Assembly (NCBI RefSeq): GCF_030651615.1
Contig: NZ_JAUSCG010000026.1
Location: 1-12,262, forward strand
DNA length: 12,262 bases
Source of the DNA: Methanocalculus sp.
GTDB lineage: Archaea > Halobacteriota > Methanomicrobia > Methanomicrobiales > Methanocorpusculaceae
Reading direction: 5' to 3'
This document shows positions 1 through 7,789 of the stretch, piece by piece; the first letter of the stretch is position 1, and every line of letters begins with the position of its first letter. Made by a program: the position numbers and the translations under genes. Under the pieces are notes generated by a model that was given only the letters and a program-made list of their open reading frames with translations, was not told where the DNA came from and did no database searches.

Positions 1-10
1 TTTGTGGTTC

Positions 11-18
11 TATATAAA
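11..18 (-). promoter_or_regulatory. possible TATA box for a gene beyond the left edge
   Basis: Read on the minus strand this is TTTATATA, a good archaeal TATA box, lying just after the stop codon of the HTH regulator gene. It would direct transcription leftwards out of the window, with a start about 25 bases further on. The element is almost symmetric, so the direction is uncertain, and no target gene is visible. Confidence 0.25.
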
Positions 19-20
19 CA

Positions 21-944
21 TTACTCGGGAATCAGATCGATGAGATCCGATCCCTGTTCCATTGAGTAGAGTTGCTCTTCACCAATAACAAGGGTTTTTC
101 CAATCTTTCTCTCTTTTTTATAGTCTGAGAGGATGCAGAGCGAACGGGTCTGCGCGATCTGTGAGAGGTTTCCGACGAGTGCAGCGCGCTTAACGGTCTT
201 CTCTGCGGATCCGAAACAGGCGAGGATCTTTGTAGTTTCAAAGAGGGCGACCGCCTGAAATGGGGCACGCCGGAATGAATGGAGTTCAAGACCGATCTCT
301 TTGAGGTACCCTGCCGGTGATATCGGTGATATCTCATCAACCTCTTCGATATGGGTGAGATCATGCGGCCGATCGATGAAGAGATCTATCGGCTGGACGA
401 TCGCCTCATCGAAGAGCTCCTCAAGTTTAAGTGCCATCTCAAGTGTTGTCCCCATCCCACTCTCATACTTGCTGATCGTCCGTCTGGAGACCCCGAGGAT
501 ATGGGCGAGATCCCCAAGGGAGAGGTTATGCAGTTCCCTCATCTCGCGGAGTCGTGTACTGTCGATACTGACGTAGAGACCTCCGGGAGATGCATAGACG
601 AGTGGGGGAACCTTCTCGACGAGATAATCGTAGAGAGTTGATGGTGCCACTGCAAAGAGGCCGTATCTGAGATAGACAGCACTCCGCTCAAGTGGTGCAT
701 CACGTGCCCGCTCCCCGATGATGAGGGGTACTGCCTTGAGATGGTGTGCCATCATATCAAGATCGGCTGCGACCGCTTCTGAGACGGAATCTATCTGGGA
801 GACGACCTTGATGATAACAAGCTGCTTTACATTTGAGGCGAGGAGGTCAAAGCTCCGGGGTCGAAGCGTACACCGCTCCGAAACATCAAACCCGGCGGTA
901 ATGAGTATGCTTACCACCGTCTGGATGAGCCGCTCCTGAACCAT
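21..944 (-). CDS. HTH-type transcriptional regulator of the methanogen/archaeal Cro/C1 family
   Basis: This encodes a 307-residue DNA-binding protein. Residues 132-186 form a Cro/C1-type helix-turn-helix, with RLREMRELHNLSLGDLAHIL followed by the recognition part GVSRRTISKYESG. The N-terminal part (about 1-125), with alternating hydrophobic strands such as LVIIKVV and PLIIG, and the C-terminal part (about 220-307) look like alpha/beta regulatory domains; nuclease-like folds are known in this archaeal family, and I infer the same here. The reading frame is open further upstream, to 1079, but that extension would run deep into tiaS. The ATG at 944 begins a typical family N-terminus (MVQERLIQTVVSIL) and sits about 36 bases behind an AT-rich TATA-like element. 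No ribosome binding site precedes it, so the mRNA may be leaderless or nearly so. The gene diverges from tiaS. Target genes are unknown; autoregulation and control of tiaS are only guesses. Confidence 0.85.
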   Translation of the reverse strand: MVQERLIQTVVSILITAGFDVSERCTLRPRSFDLLASNVKQLVIIKVVSQIDSVSEAVAADLDMMAHHLKAVPLIIGERARDAPLERSAVYLRYGLFAVAPSTLYDYLVEKVPPLVYASPGGLYVSIDSTRLREMRELHNLSLGDLAHILGVSRRTISKYESGMGTTLEMALKLEELFDEAIVQPIDLFIDRPHDLTHIEEVDEISPISPAGYLKEIGLELHSFRRAPFQAVALFETTKILACFGSAEKTVKRAALVGNLSQIAQTRSLCILSDYKKERKIGKTLVIGEEQLYSMEQGSDLIDLIPE

Positions 945-974
945 CTTGTTTCTACAACCTACATGGTGGAATGA

Positions 975-985
975 GATAATAAAGG
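975..985. promoter_or_regulatory. shared AT-rich promoter element between the HTH gene and tiaS
   Basis: The sequence GATAATAAAGG reads CCTTTATTATC on the minus strand. Its centre lies about 36 bases before the HTH start at 944, which predicts a leader of only about 9 bases. On the plus strand the same element is about 50 bases before the tiaS start at 1030, which predicts a start near 1005. It is the only TATA-like stretch in the 85-bp divergent gap, so it may serve one or both genes. Confidence 0.45.
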
Positions 986-1029
986 ATCTGACAACTCCTC
1001 TTATGGGTCGGGAGAGCAGATCTGTATAT

Positions 1030-2310
1030 ATGTGGATCGGGATCGATGATACGGACTCCCCCGAAGGCATGTGTACCACCTACCTTGGGGCGGTGCTTGC
1101 CCGCCGCCTTGCAGAAGCTGGTATGCAGATCCGATCCCTCCGCCTGATCCGGTTAAACCCAAATGTCATCTGGAAGACGAGGGGCAATGCTGCAGTTGCG
1201 ATCGAGGCGGAGGGAGATCCCGATCTCGCCTTTGCCATCGGATCTGATCTCATCAATGAACTCGCAGATCTCGCCTGTGACCGGACAAACCCCGGCCTCG
1301 TTGTCTGCGGAGGAACCCGTCCTCCGGCATCGTTTGCAGAGCAGGCGATCACCGGCTTCTGTACAATAGATGAGGCGATCGCCGCGTGTGAAGGCGTCTC
1401 TGCGAGGTATGCCGGGTGGAAGAACCGGCGTGGTCTTATTGGAGCAACCGCTGCGATTGCAGCTGATCTCAGGGACTCCACATCAGAGATACTCGTCTAT
1501 CGGGAGGGTGCCTCTTGTGGAACGAAACGGTCGGTGGACCCAATAACCCTTCGGCTGGCCGAGGAGGTGACCTTTCCTCATACCTGGGATACGGTCGATC
1601 GGATGAACAGGACGATCGTCTGTGTTCCCCATACACCTGATCCTGTTCTCTTTGGAATCCGTGGGGAGAACCCGGTCTGGGTCTCCCTCGCACGGCACCT
1701 TATCCTGTCCGAAACCCCGGAACTGGAGGCGATCTTTGAGACGAACCAGGGGACTGACGCCCATCTTATATGGGGTTTTATCGGTTCACTTGAAGAGGGG
1801 AGATCATATCTCGTCTCAGGTACTGTCTCCTCTCTTCCGATGACAGGGATAGGGGGGCATGTCTCTCTCCTGATCAGAGATGGGGAGTATTCACTCACCT
1901 GTATGGCATATGAACCAACCAAAGGGTTCCGGGATGTCATCAGGGCACTTGCACCAGGAGATCGGGTGGTGGTCTGCGGGAGTTACAAAGATTCATCACT
2001 GAATCTCGAGAAGATCCTCGTCCTCACCGCAGATCCGATCAGTTTCAGGGATGCACCCATCTGTCCGTCCTGTGGGAAGAAGATGACGTCGGCTGGTGCT
2101 GATAAAGGGTACAAGTGCCGTCTTTGTAGTATGAGAATGAGAGATCCGGTCATCCGGAGAAGAGATCGCACGATAGCACCCGGCTGGTATGAGGTGCCGC
2201 CGTCTGCAAGGAGGCATCTTGCCCGCCCACTCTGCCGGGGTGCCCCTGCGATCCTGAACGATGTCGTCAGAGATATATCTGATCCCATCAATGTAAATCA
2301 ACAGAAATGA
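1030..2310 (+). CDS. tiaS: tRNA(Ile2) 2-agmatinylcytidine synthetase TiaS
   Basis: TiaS uses ATP and agmatine to convert C34 in the CAU anticodon of tRNA-Ile2 to agmatidine, so that archaea read AUA as isoleucine. The product from this start is 426 residues, the usual family length. It opens with the hallmark GIDDTDSPEGMCTTYLG (residues 4-20), part of the ATP-handling domain; T16 in MCTTY aligns with the threonine I recall as autophosphorylated in the Archaeoglobus enzyme. Other family marks are NPNVIWKTRGNAA, GLIGATAAIAADL and TNQGTDAHL. An OB-fold-like segment follows (about residues 255-340), then a zinc ribbon with C345, C348, C363 and C366. The frame is open to an ATG at 946 and another at 1003. 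I chose 1030 because family members begin just before WIGIDDTDS; GGGAG at 1010-1014 is a weak, rather distant ribosome site, so 1003 remains possible. The gene diverges from the HTH regulator and overlaps the next gene by 4 bp. Confidence 0.93.
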   Translation: MWIGIDDTDSPEGMCTTYLGAVLARRLAEAGMQIRSLRLIRLNPNVIWKTRGNAAVAIEAEGDPDLAFAIGSDLINELADLACDRTNPGLVVCGGTRPPASFAEQAITGFCTIDEAIAACEGVSARYAGWKNRRGLIGATAAIAADLRDSTSEILVYREGASCGTKRSVDPITLRLAEEVTFPHTWDTVDRMNRTIVCVPHTPDPVLFGIRGENPVWVSLARHLILSETPELEAIFETNQGTDAHLIWGFIGSLEEGRSYLVSGTVSSLPMTGIGGHVSLLIRDGEYSLTCMAYEPTKGFRDVIRALAPGDRVVVCGSYKDSSLNLEKILVLTADPISFRDAPICPSCGKKMTSAGADKGYKCRLCSMRMRDPVIRRRDRTIAPGWYEVPPSARRHLARPLCRGAPAILNDVVRDISDPINVNQQK

Positions 2311-2987
2311 TCGATATCGGAGCATATGCAGAGGAGTCGGTCCGGTTTACTGTTGCGGCAATCCGGACCCACCCACTCCGTATTCCGGTTCTTATGGCGA
2401 TGGTCATCATCTTTCCGTTGATTATGGGATATGCGGCACGGATCTACCGTGGAGGATCAGATGCTCCGGACTTCTCACACCCACGCTCCCTTCTGATCGA
2501 TGGTATTCGTCTGATCCTTGTCTCGTTCATCTACACAATACCAATCTTTGCAGCAATAATGATCATCATCTGGCAGAGTGAACCTCTTCTTACCCTCATC
2601 TCTCATGCTGAACGGGGGCTGATATTTTCAGAGGTGGGTGCGGTCTTCTTCCTCATCCTCGGTGTGGTGCTGTTATATGCTATCATCATCCTTCTCTCGA
2701 TGATTGGGGTGATCAGAACCGCCAGGTCAGGGAGAATCCGGGATGGATTTGCACTTGGTGAGATCCTCTCACATATCGACAGGATCGGTGGCACAGGGTA
2801 TGTGTCAGCGGTGATCTTCTACACTGTCATCTCGCTCCTCGCCTCTGTTCCGGCCGGGTACCTGATGGAGCTCTCTCTGATTGGGTATATCCCGGCATTC
2901 TTCATCTATATGGTAGTGACGCTCTTTGCTGCCCGATATTTCACCCTCGTCTTTGAAGCAGGCATTCCCAGACAGAAACAGGTGTGA
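2307..2987 (+). CDS. DUF4013-type multi-pass membrane protein
   Basis: This is a 226-residue membrane protein of unknown function. It resembles the DUF4013 family, seen mainly in archaea: after the first membrane helix comes GYAARIYRGGSDAPDF, then a segment reading LLIDGIRLILVSFIY, and later GRIRDGFALGEILSHI. About five hydrophobic segments can be seen, near residues 24-44, 63-88, 108-135, 163-183 and 189-212. It has no enzyme motif. Its ATG overlaps the tiaS stop (ATGA at 2307-2310), so the two are probably co-transcribed and translationally coupled, although a functional link between a membrane protein and a tRNA-modifying enzyme is not obvious. Family assignment is by motif resemblance only. 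Confidence 0.8.
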   Translation: MIDIGAYAEESVRFTVAAIRTHPLRIPVLMAMVIIFPLIMGYAARIYRGGSDAPDFSHPRSLLIDGIRLILVSFIYTIPIFAAIMIIIWQSEPLLTLISHAERGLIFSEVGAVFFLILGVVLLYAIIILLSMIGVIRTARSGRIRDGFALGEILSHIDRIGGTGYVSAVIFYTVISLLASVPAGYLMELSLIGYIPAFFIYMVVTLFAARYFTLVFEAGIPRQKQV

Positions 2988-3050
2988 AAGAGTGGTTCCG
3001 GTTGGCATCAGAGGCGAGGTTTCATCTCTTCACGGACTGAATTCTTCTGT

Positions 3051-3932
3051 ATGGTACATGGACTGACCCTGATATTTGACGAACGCGAGCATGCACAGCA
3101 GTGCCTCCGTGTCATGAAGAAGTCGGGAACGACTGCGAAGTTATCGGTCGATCCGACTCTCATCTCTGAAGAGATGGTCTTTGGTACAATCAATCAACTG
3201 CGGGCATGTGTGGATGCCGCCTCTCCTGAGGATGATGAGGATGACGAAGCTCTCATGCTCGCATCCGGAATACTCAACCATGAGGAGGAGGCATTCTCCA
3301 GGATTATCTCGGCTGTCGAAGAGGATGGTGGCCGTTCTCTCTGTCTATCCGGAGATGCACCCCTCTCAGAAGAGGATGAAGCGGCCCATCTTGAAGATGC
3401 CGCCCGCCTTATCGTCTATGAGGCGAAGGGGCTTATTAAGGCAGAGGAGGGTGTAATCTCTCTTCAGAAGAGTATCGAACCGGGTGACCTCGAAGTTGCA
3501 GTGCCGGCACCTCTTCTGCTCTTCCCCTCACACGAGGATCTGGTTGAAGCGAACCTAACTGCAGAGAGGATCGTCTCGTCTGAGATGGTATATTCGGTCT
3601 CGACAGGGATTGACATCATATTCTGTGATGACCCGTCTGAACTGATCGGGCTTCTCGAAGAGTGTCAGCCTGAAGAGGAGAGTTTTGTTGCGTTTCTTGA
3701 ACAGTTCTTCCTCTTCCTGACATTAGCAGAAGAGGTCGTCTCCGCTATTCAGCAGGGTGCGGCATCAGTTTCTGAGGTTGCAGGCACCTTGCCGTCGAAA
3801 CTGATATCTCTTGATGAGGAGGTCTATCCGATCCGGTTCAGCCTTGATGAGGAGATGGTATCGCATATGGTTGATGCACTCCGGTCTGCCGGAAAGATCG
3901 CCGGTAAGGATGGTCGTCTGAAGGTACGATAA
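3051..3932 (+). CDS. acidic hypothetical protein, family not recognised
   Basis: The product has 293 residues, and I do not recognise a named family. It is strongly acidic: I count 59 Asp/Glu against 21 Lys/Arg, including EDDEDDE at residues 60-66 and many DEE or EEE clusters. It appears soluble and mostly helical, with no signal peptide or membrane segment. The C-terminal part (about 254-293), with SLDEEMVSHMVDALRSAG followed by a short basic GKDGRLKVR strand, looks like a small winged-helix-type or protein-interaction domain; this is inference from the pattern. The ATG at 3051 is the only in-frame Met near the start of the open frame. No ribosome site is visible just before it, and the gene follows the DUF4013 gene by 63 bp. 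The long frame and the promoter right after its stop support a real gene. Confidence 0.75.
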   Translation: MVHGLTLIFDEREHAQQCLRVMKKSGTTAKLSVDPTLISEEMVFGTINQLRACVDAASPEDDEDDEALMLASGILNHEEEAFSRIISAVEEDGGRSLCLSGDAPLSEEDEAAHLEDAARLIVYEAKGLIKAEEGVISLQKSIEPGDLEVAVPAPLLLFPSHEDLVEANLTAERIVSSEMVYSVSTGIDIIFCDDPSELIGLLEECQPEEESFVAFLEQFFLFLTLAEEVVSAIQQGAASVSEVAGTLPSKLISLDEEVYPIRFSLDEEMVSHMVDALRSAGKIAGKDGRLKVR

Positions 3933-3937
3933 TAATA

Positions 3938-3945
3938 TTTATATG
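3938..3945 (+). promoter_or_regulatory. TATA box for the 70-residue gene
   Basis: TTTATATG lies directly after the stop of the acidic protein gene, in an AT-rich run. Its centre is about 40 bases before the ATG at 3982, which predicts a transcript start near 3968, just ahead of the GGTGA ribosome site at 3969-3973. Confidence 0.6.
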
Positions 3946-3981
3946 CTCTCTCTCATATTTTCAGTCTGGTGAGATTGGCAT

Positions 3982-4194
3982 ATGGCATATAAATGGAAGA
4001 ACAGGATTGAAGTTGATGAAGCGATCGTTGTCATGATGAACTCTCTGAGTACAAGTCCGGACCTCTCCCCATGGCTTGTCAGAACAATTCAGGCGGCGAT
4101 CGATGACTCTGATCCGTCTCTTGGAAAATATTTCCATGAACAGGTCAGAATGCATGCACCGAATGCTGGCAGGTGGTTTGCAAGCGAGGGGTAA
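3982..4194 (+). CDS. small conserved-looking hypothetical protein (70 residues)
   Basis: This is a 70-residue soluble protein of unknown function. It begins MAYKWKNRIEVDEAIVVMMN and is predicted mostly helical, with two helices separated by a proline-containing turn (DLSPWLVRTIQAAIDDSD); it ends with an aromatic and charged part, HAPNAGRWFASEG. It has no Cys cluster, membrane segment or recognisable DNA-binding motif. Start choice is well supported: GGTGA at 3969-3973 stands 8 bases before the ATG, and a TATA box lies at 3938-3945. It ends 59 bp before the sensor kinase gene on the same strand, so co-transcription is possible. That makes it a candidate small partner of the kinase, but this is only a neighbourhood argument. 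Confidence 0.75.
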   Translation: MAYKWKNRIEVDEAIVVMMNSLSTSPDLSPWLVRTIQAAIDDSDPSLGKYFHEQVRMHAPNAGRWFASEG

Positions 4195-4222
4195 TTCCCT
4201 CTCTTTCTGCTGCAAGGGACAG

Positions 4223-4230
4223 TTATTTAT
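4223..4230 (+). promoter_or_regulatory. possible TATA box before the kinase gene
   Basis: TTATTTAT lies about 28 bases before the ATG at 4254, which would give a leaderless or very short-leader transcript. The kinase also has GGGGGA at 4239-4244, which would be at or upstream of such a start, so the element may be chance and the kinase may instead be read through from 3982. Confidence 0.3.
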
Positions 4231-4253
4231 TGTTGAATGGGGGATATTCTCCT

Positions 4254-6713
4254 ATGATAACAGTCCTCCTCGTCGACGACGATGAGAGTCACCTGGAAGT
4301 GACACGCATTTTCCTTGAAAGGGGGGGCTTTTCTGTTACCACTGCCAATTCAGGAGCTTTTGCTCTCTCTTCTCTTCGGAGCGGCTCTTTTGATGCGGTT
4401 ATCTCTGATTATGAGATGCCTGGAATGGATGGCATCTCATTTCTTGCAGAGATCAGGTCATCCGGGATGAGAATACCGTTCATCATCTTCACAGGGCATG
4501 GAAAAGAGGAGGTGGCTATCCAGGCACTGAACGAGGGTGCAGACTTCTATATCAGGAAAGGGGACGATCCGAAGTTGCTTTATAAGGAGCTTGCGGATGC
4601 TGTACGTCGCTCTGTTGCACGGCGGGAGTCTGAGCGGCGGATGAATACCCTTCTCTTTGGGAAGGCGACACCTATCCCTGATGAATCCATGAATCCCTCC
4701 CGGGTTATCGGGGCGTTACGGGATAGTTTAAGCCGGGTGGCTCCGGAAGGAGAACTCCGGCAGCAGAATGAATCACTTTCTGTTATCAATGATGATATCA
4801 GGTCACAAACGGGCTGTGTACGTGATCAGCAGACAGATGATCTGGTTCCCGAAGTCCATGATCAGAAACAACTCCTTGATCTGATCTTTGATAACTCACC
4901 GGTTAACTTCTATGTCTATGACAGGGAGTGCCGGTTCCGGTATGTCAGCCGAAAAGCGGCTCTTGGGATCGGCATGACTCACCGGGAGATGATCGGCCGC
5001 CATTGGCGTGAACTCGGGATGCCGCCTGAACTGATGGAGCCCATCGAGGATACTATCAGGCGGGTTTTTAGTTCCGGAGAGGAGATGATGGCCGAGACAT
5101 CATATCCGACACCGGATGGTATGGGACATTTCAGGTATGTCCTGACCCCGATGAGCAGAGAGGGGGCGGTGAATCTCGTTCTGAGTACGGCTATCACTAT
5201 CACTGAGATTCGGGAAACCGAGGATATGCTCAGGGAGCAGGATAATTTATGCAATATCCTCTTTGAGTCTGCCGGTGATGCACTCCTTGTCTATGACGGA
5301 AATGTTATTACAAGCTGCAATAATCGTGCAACGGAACTCTTCGGCATCCCTTCTGAAAGGCTGATTGGGCTGACCGCAGGTTCTATCTCTCCAGAAAGGC
5401 AGCCTGACGGGGCACTCTCACGAGACAAGGTCCGCGAGCTTCTTAAACGGACACAAAAAGGTGAACTGACTATCTTCGAATGGCGGGGAGTCCGATCTGA
5501 TGGCACACTGCTCGACCTTGAGGTGACGCTGAATCAGGTGAGGCACGGTGGGCGGTCGGTTGCCCTTGCAGTTATCCGGGATATCTCGAACCGGAAGAGG
5601 GAGGAGAGGGTGCTGAAAGACGCCCTGATGAAGGAGGTCTCGGTCAGGATGGATCTCTCCCGTAAGGAGGCATATCTTGCAGAACTGCTGAGGGCACTCC
5701 CAGGGATGGTTTACCAGTGTGATAATGATTTCGACTGGACGATGTGGTTCGTCTCTGAAGGGGTGTATGATCTGACCGGATACCGGCCTCTCGATTTCAC
5801 CGGCAACCGGGTGGTCACCTATAACGATCTGATCCTCCCGGAGTATCGGGATTTAGTTAGGAAAGGATGGGAGAGATCGCTCTTCAGGAAGGAGTTCTTT
5901 GAGGAAGAATATCCGATTCGAAGGCGGGATGGTGCAATCAGGTGGGTCTGGGAGCGGGGGTACGGAGTCTATAATGATGACGGATCGGTGCTGATGCTTG
6001 AAGGGTTCATCACCGATGTGACCGACCGGCGGAATGCAGAGGAGTCTCTTCGTCACGTGAATGAGAAGCTTCATCTCCTCTCCTCGATCACCCGGCATGA
6101 TGTGAAGAACCGGATAGGAACTATCCTTGGCTACCTTGATCTGATGGAAGGTCCTGACCCGGTTGTGCATCCCGATGAGGCTGCTCTCAGGATGCGGGAT
6201 GCAGTGACCCGGATACTCCGGATGATCGACTTTACAAAAGACTATCAGGAGCTTGGATCACATGGGCGCTGCTGGCTGAATATCCGGCTTGCCGCCGCAA
6301 AAGCAGTGGAATCTGTTGATTTTGGGGATATACGGGTAGATGTTGATCTCCCCTCTGTTGAGATTCTCGCTGATCCCCTCTTTGAGAGGGTGATTGGAAA
6401 CTGCATCGAGAATGCGGTACGGCATGGGGAAGGGCTCACCAGTATCCGGTTATCTGCTGAAGATCAGGATGGTGCACTGATAATTATCTGTGAGGATGAC
6501 GGATGCGGGATTCTGGATGCAGATAAGGAACGTATCTTTGACCGTGGTGTTGGGAAGAATACCGGTCTTGGTCTCTTCCTCGCACGGGAGATCCTCAGGA
6601 TCAGCAGAATGTCGATCACCGAGGAGGGTGTCTCTGGTCAGGGGGCGAAGTTTGTGATCCGGGTGCCTGATGAGCTTGTACGACCGGGTGGTTTGACTTC
6701 AGGCGAGGCGTAG
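4254..6713 (+). CDS. soluble response regulator / triple-PAS / histidine kinase hybrid
   Basis: This is an 819-residue cytoplasmic signalling protein. Residues 1-118 are a receiver domain with acidic pocket D8-D10, phospho-acceptor D52 (SDYEMPGMDG), T80 (FTGHG) and K102. A partly coiled linker leads to three PAS domains at about 208-325 (FDNSPVNFYVYD), 332-450 (FESAGDALLVYDG) and 477-600 (MVYQCDND, ending in the PAC-like FITDVTDRRNAEE). The kinase core has H-box RHDVKN with H615, N-box NCIENAVRHGE (N716, N720), G1 box EDDGCGI (747-753) and G2 box GKNTGLGL (767-774), so all parts needed for ATP binding and phosphotransfer are present. It has no membrane segment and no DNA-binding output, so it probably relays phosphate between an upstream kinase and a downstream regulator encoded elsewhere. 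The frame is open back to 4173, but MITVLLVDDD at 4254 is the natural receiver start, with GGGGGA at 4239-4244. The signal sensed is unknown; no haem or flavin motif can be named with confidence. Confidence 0.93.
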   Translation: MITVLLVDDDESHLEVTRIFLERGGFSVTTANSGAFALSSLRSGSFDAVISDYEMPGMDGISFLAEIRSSGMRIPFIIFTGHGKEEVAIQALNEGADFYIRKGDDPKLLYKELADAVRRSVARRESERRMNTLLFGKATPIPDESMNPSRVIGALRDSLSRVAPEGELRQQNESLSVINDDIRSQTGCVRDQQTDDLVPEVHDQKQLLDLIFDNSPVNFYVYDRECRFRYVSRKAALGIGMTHREMIGRHWRELGMPPELMEPIEDTIRRVFSSGEEMMAETSYPTPDGMGHFRYVLTPMSREGAVNLVLSTAITITEIRETEDMLREQDNLCNILFESAGDALLVYDGNVITSCNNRATELFGIPSERLIGLTAGSISPERQPDGALSRDKVRELLKRTQKGELTIFEWRGVRSDGTLLDLEVTLNQVRHGGRSVALAVIRDISNRKREERVLKDALMKEVSVRMDLSRKEAYLAELLRALPGMVYQCDNDFDWTMWFVSEGVYDLTGYRPLDFTGNRVVTYNDLILPEYRDLVRKGWERSLFRKEFFEEEYPIRRRDGAIRWVWERGYGVYNDDGSVLMLEGFITDVTDRRNAEESLRHVNEKLHLLSSITRHDVKNRIGTILGYLDLMEGPDPVVHPDEAALRMRDAVTRILRMIDFTKDYQELGSHGRCWLNIRLAAAKAVESVDFGDIRVDVDLPSVEILADPLFERVIGNCIENAVRHGEGLTSIRLSAEDQDGALIIICEDDGCGILDADKERIFDRGVGKNTGLGLFLAREILRISRMSITEEGVSGQGAKFVIRVPDELVRPGGLTSGEA

Positions 6714-6763
6714 TTTCTCCGGTTAACCTTTGATACTATCTATCTTTCGCATTTCATTGTGCA

Positions 6764-6773
6764 GATATAAAAT
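6764..6773 (+). promoter_or_regulatory. TATA box upstream of deoxyhypusine synthase
   Basis: GATATAAAAT sits in the 140-bp gap after the kinase gene. It predicts a transcript start near 6795, giving a leader of roughly 60 bases before the ATG at 6854. It is the best TATA-like match in the gap. Confidence 0.5.
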
Positions 6774-6853
6774 TTCCCAAACGCATCATCTGCCTGTGTG
6801 AGGTAAGGACTTATTCCTCTTTGATACAATATGCTATTGAAGGTCGGGTGAGG

Positions 6854-7789
6854 ATGACACACGAATGTACAGATCCGGTTCGACAGATGCATATCCGTCC
6901 GGGAATGAGTGTCGGAGAGCTTGTTGATGCAATGGGTCAGGCAGGAGCATATAACGGAGGATCGCTTGCAGAAGCGGTCTCAATCACCGAGGCGATGTTC
7001 TCGGATCCGTTGACGACCCGGTTCTTCGGGCTAGCCGGTGCGATGGTTCCTGCCGGTATGGGAGGTATCGTCTCAGATCTCCTCGAATGCGGGTATATCG
7101 ATATTCTCGTCTCTACAGGTGCAAACCTGACACATGATATCATCGAGGCGATCGGGTGCCACCATTATCATGGAACAGAGATCTGCGACGATGTCGATCT
7201 CAGGCATGAAGAGATCAATCGTATCTATGATGTCTACCTTCCGACGGAGGCGTTTGAGCACTTTGAGGAGTTTATGCAGAGGGTGTACTCCGAACTTCCG
7301 AAGGGTGCTGTCATCTCGATCTCTGATCTCCTGCAGCACATCGGAGAGAGACTCAAATCCGGTATTCTTGCAACCGCGGCTCGAAAAGGAATCCCGGTCT
7401 ACTGCCCGGCGATTCAGGACTCGATGGTCGGGCTCCAGTACTGGCTCTTTTCGCAGACGAACCGGGTGACTATTGATGCGTTTGCAGATATGACCTCGCT
7501 CATGAACCGATGTTTCTCAGCAGAGCGTGCGGGTGCGTTCATCGTCGGCGGCGGTGTTCCGAAGAACTTCATCTTCCAGAGCATGCTGATGACCGAGAAC
7601 GGGTTCTCCTATGCGGTCCAGCTAACGGGTGATCGCCCTGATCTTGGAGGTCTCTCCGGAGCAACGCTTGATGAGGCTCGTTCCTGGGGAAAGATCACAG
7701 AAGAAGCACGTGCGATGACGGTGTATGGTGATGCGACGATCACCCTGCCGCTTATTATTGCAGCAACCCTTGAGAGGCTGGGGCAATGA
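6854..7789 (+). CDS. dys: deoxyhypusine synthase
   Basis: Deoxyhypusine synthase transfers the aminobutyl group of spermidine, with NAD, to a lysine of translation factor aIF5A, the first step towards hypusine. The product is 311 residues, normal for the archaeal form. Family marks in order are AGAYNGGSLAEA, FFGLAGAMVPAGMGGIVSDL, LVSTGANLTHDIIEAIGCHH, HGTEICDD and the active-site block GGGVPKNF, whose lysine (K237) corresponds to the catalytic lysine of the human enzyme. The SGATLDEARSWGKI segment near the C-terminus matches the conserved end. The frame begins earlier with a TTG at 6821, but that has no ribosome site; ATG 6854 follows GGTGAGG, although the spacing is tight (about 3 bases). 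The next gene, pyrF, overlaps the stop by 4 bp. Confidence 0.95.
   Translation: MTHECTDPVRQMHIRPGMSVGELVDAMGQAGAYNGGSLAEAVSITEAMFSDPLTTRFFGLAGAMVPAGMGGIVSDLLECGYIDILVSTGANLTHDIIEAIGCHHYHGTEICDDVDLRHEEINRIYDVYLPTEAFEHFEEFMQRVYSELPKGAVISISDLLQHIGERLKSGILATAARKGIPVYCPAIQDSMVGLQYWLFSQTNRVTIDAFADMTSLMNRCFSAERAGAFIVGGGVPKNFIFQSMLMTENGFSYAVQLTGDRPDLGGLSGATLDEARSWGKITEEARAMTVYGDATITLPLIIAATLERLGQ

Noticed and set aside
946..1029. N-terminal extension of TiaS from the ATG at 946
   Set aside because: It would add 28 residues not typical of the family and run through the promoter region of the divergent HTH gene.
945..1079. N-terminal extension of the HTH regulator from 1079
   Set aside because: It would overlap the start of tiaS and add 45 residues unlike the family; the ATG at 944 begins the recognisable domain.
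1469..1940. Several 70-120 codon minus-strand frames inside tiaS
   Set aside because: They are antisense shadows of a strongly conserved gene, rich in Arg and Pro, without start signals.
2984..3033. Imperfect inverted repeat GTGAAAGAG / CTCTTCAC between the DUF4013 and acidic protein genes
   Set aside because: The arms need a bulge and enclose a 33-base loop; no T-run follows, so it is not a convincing terminator or RNA element.
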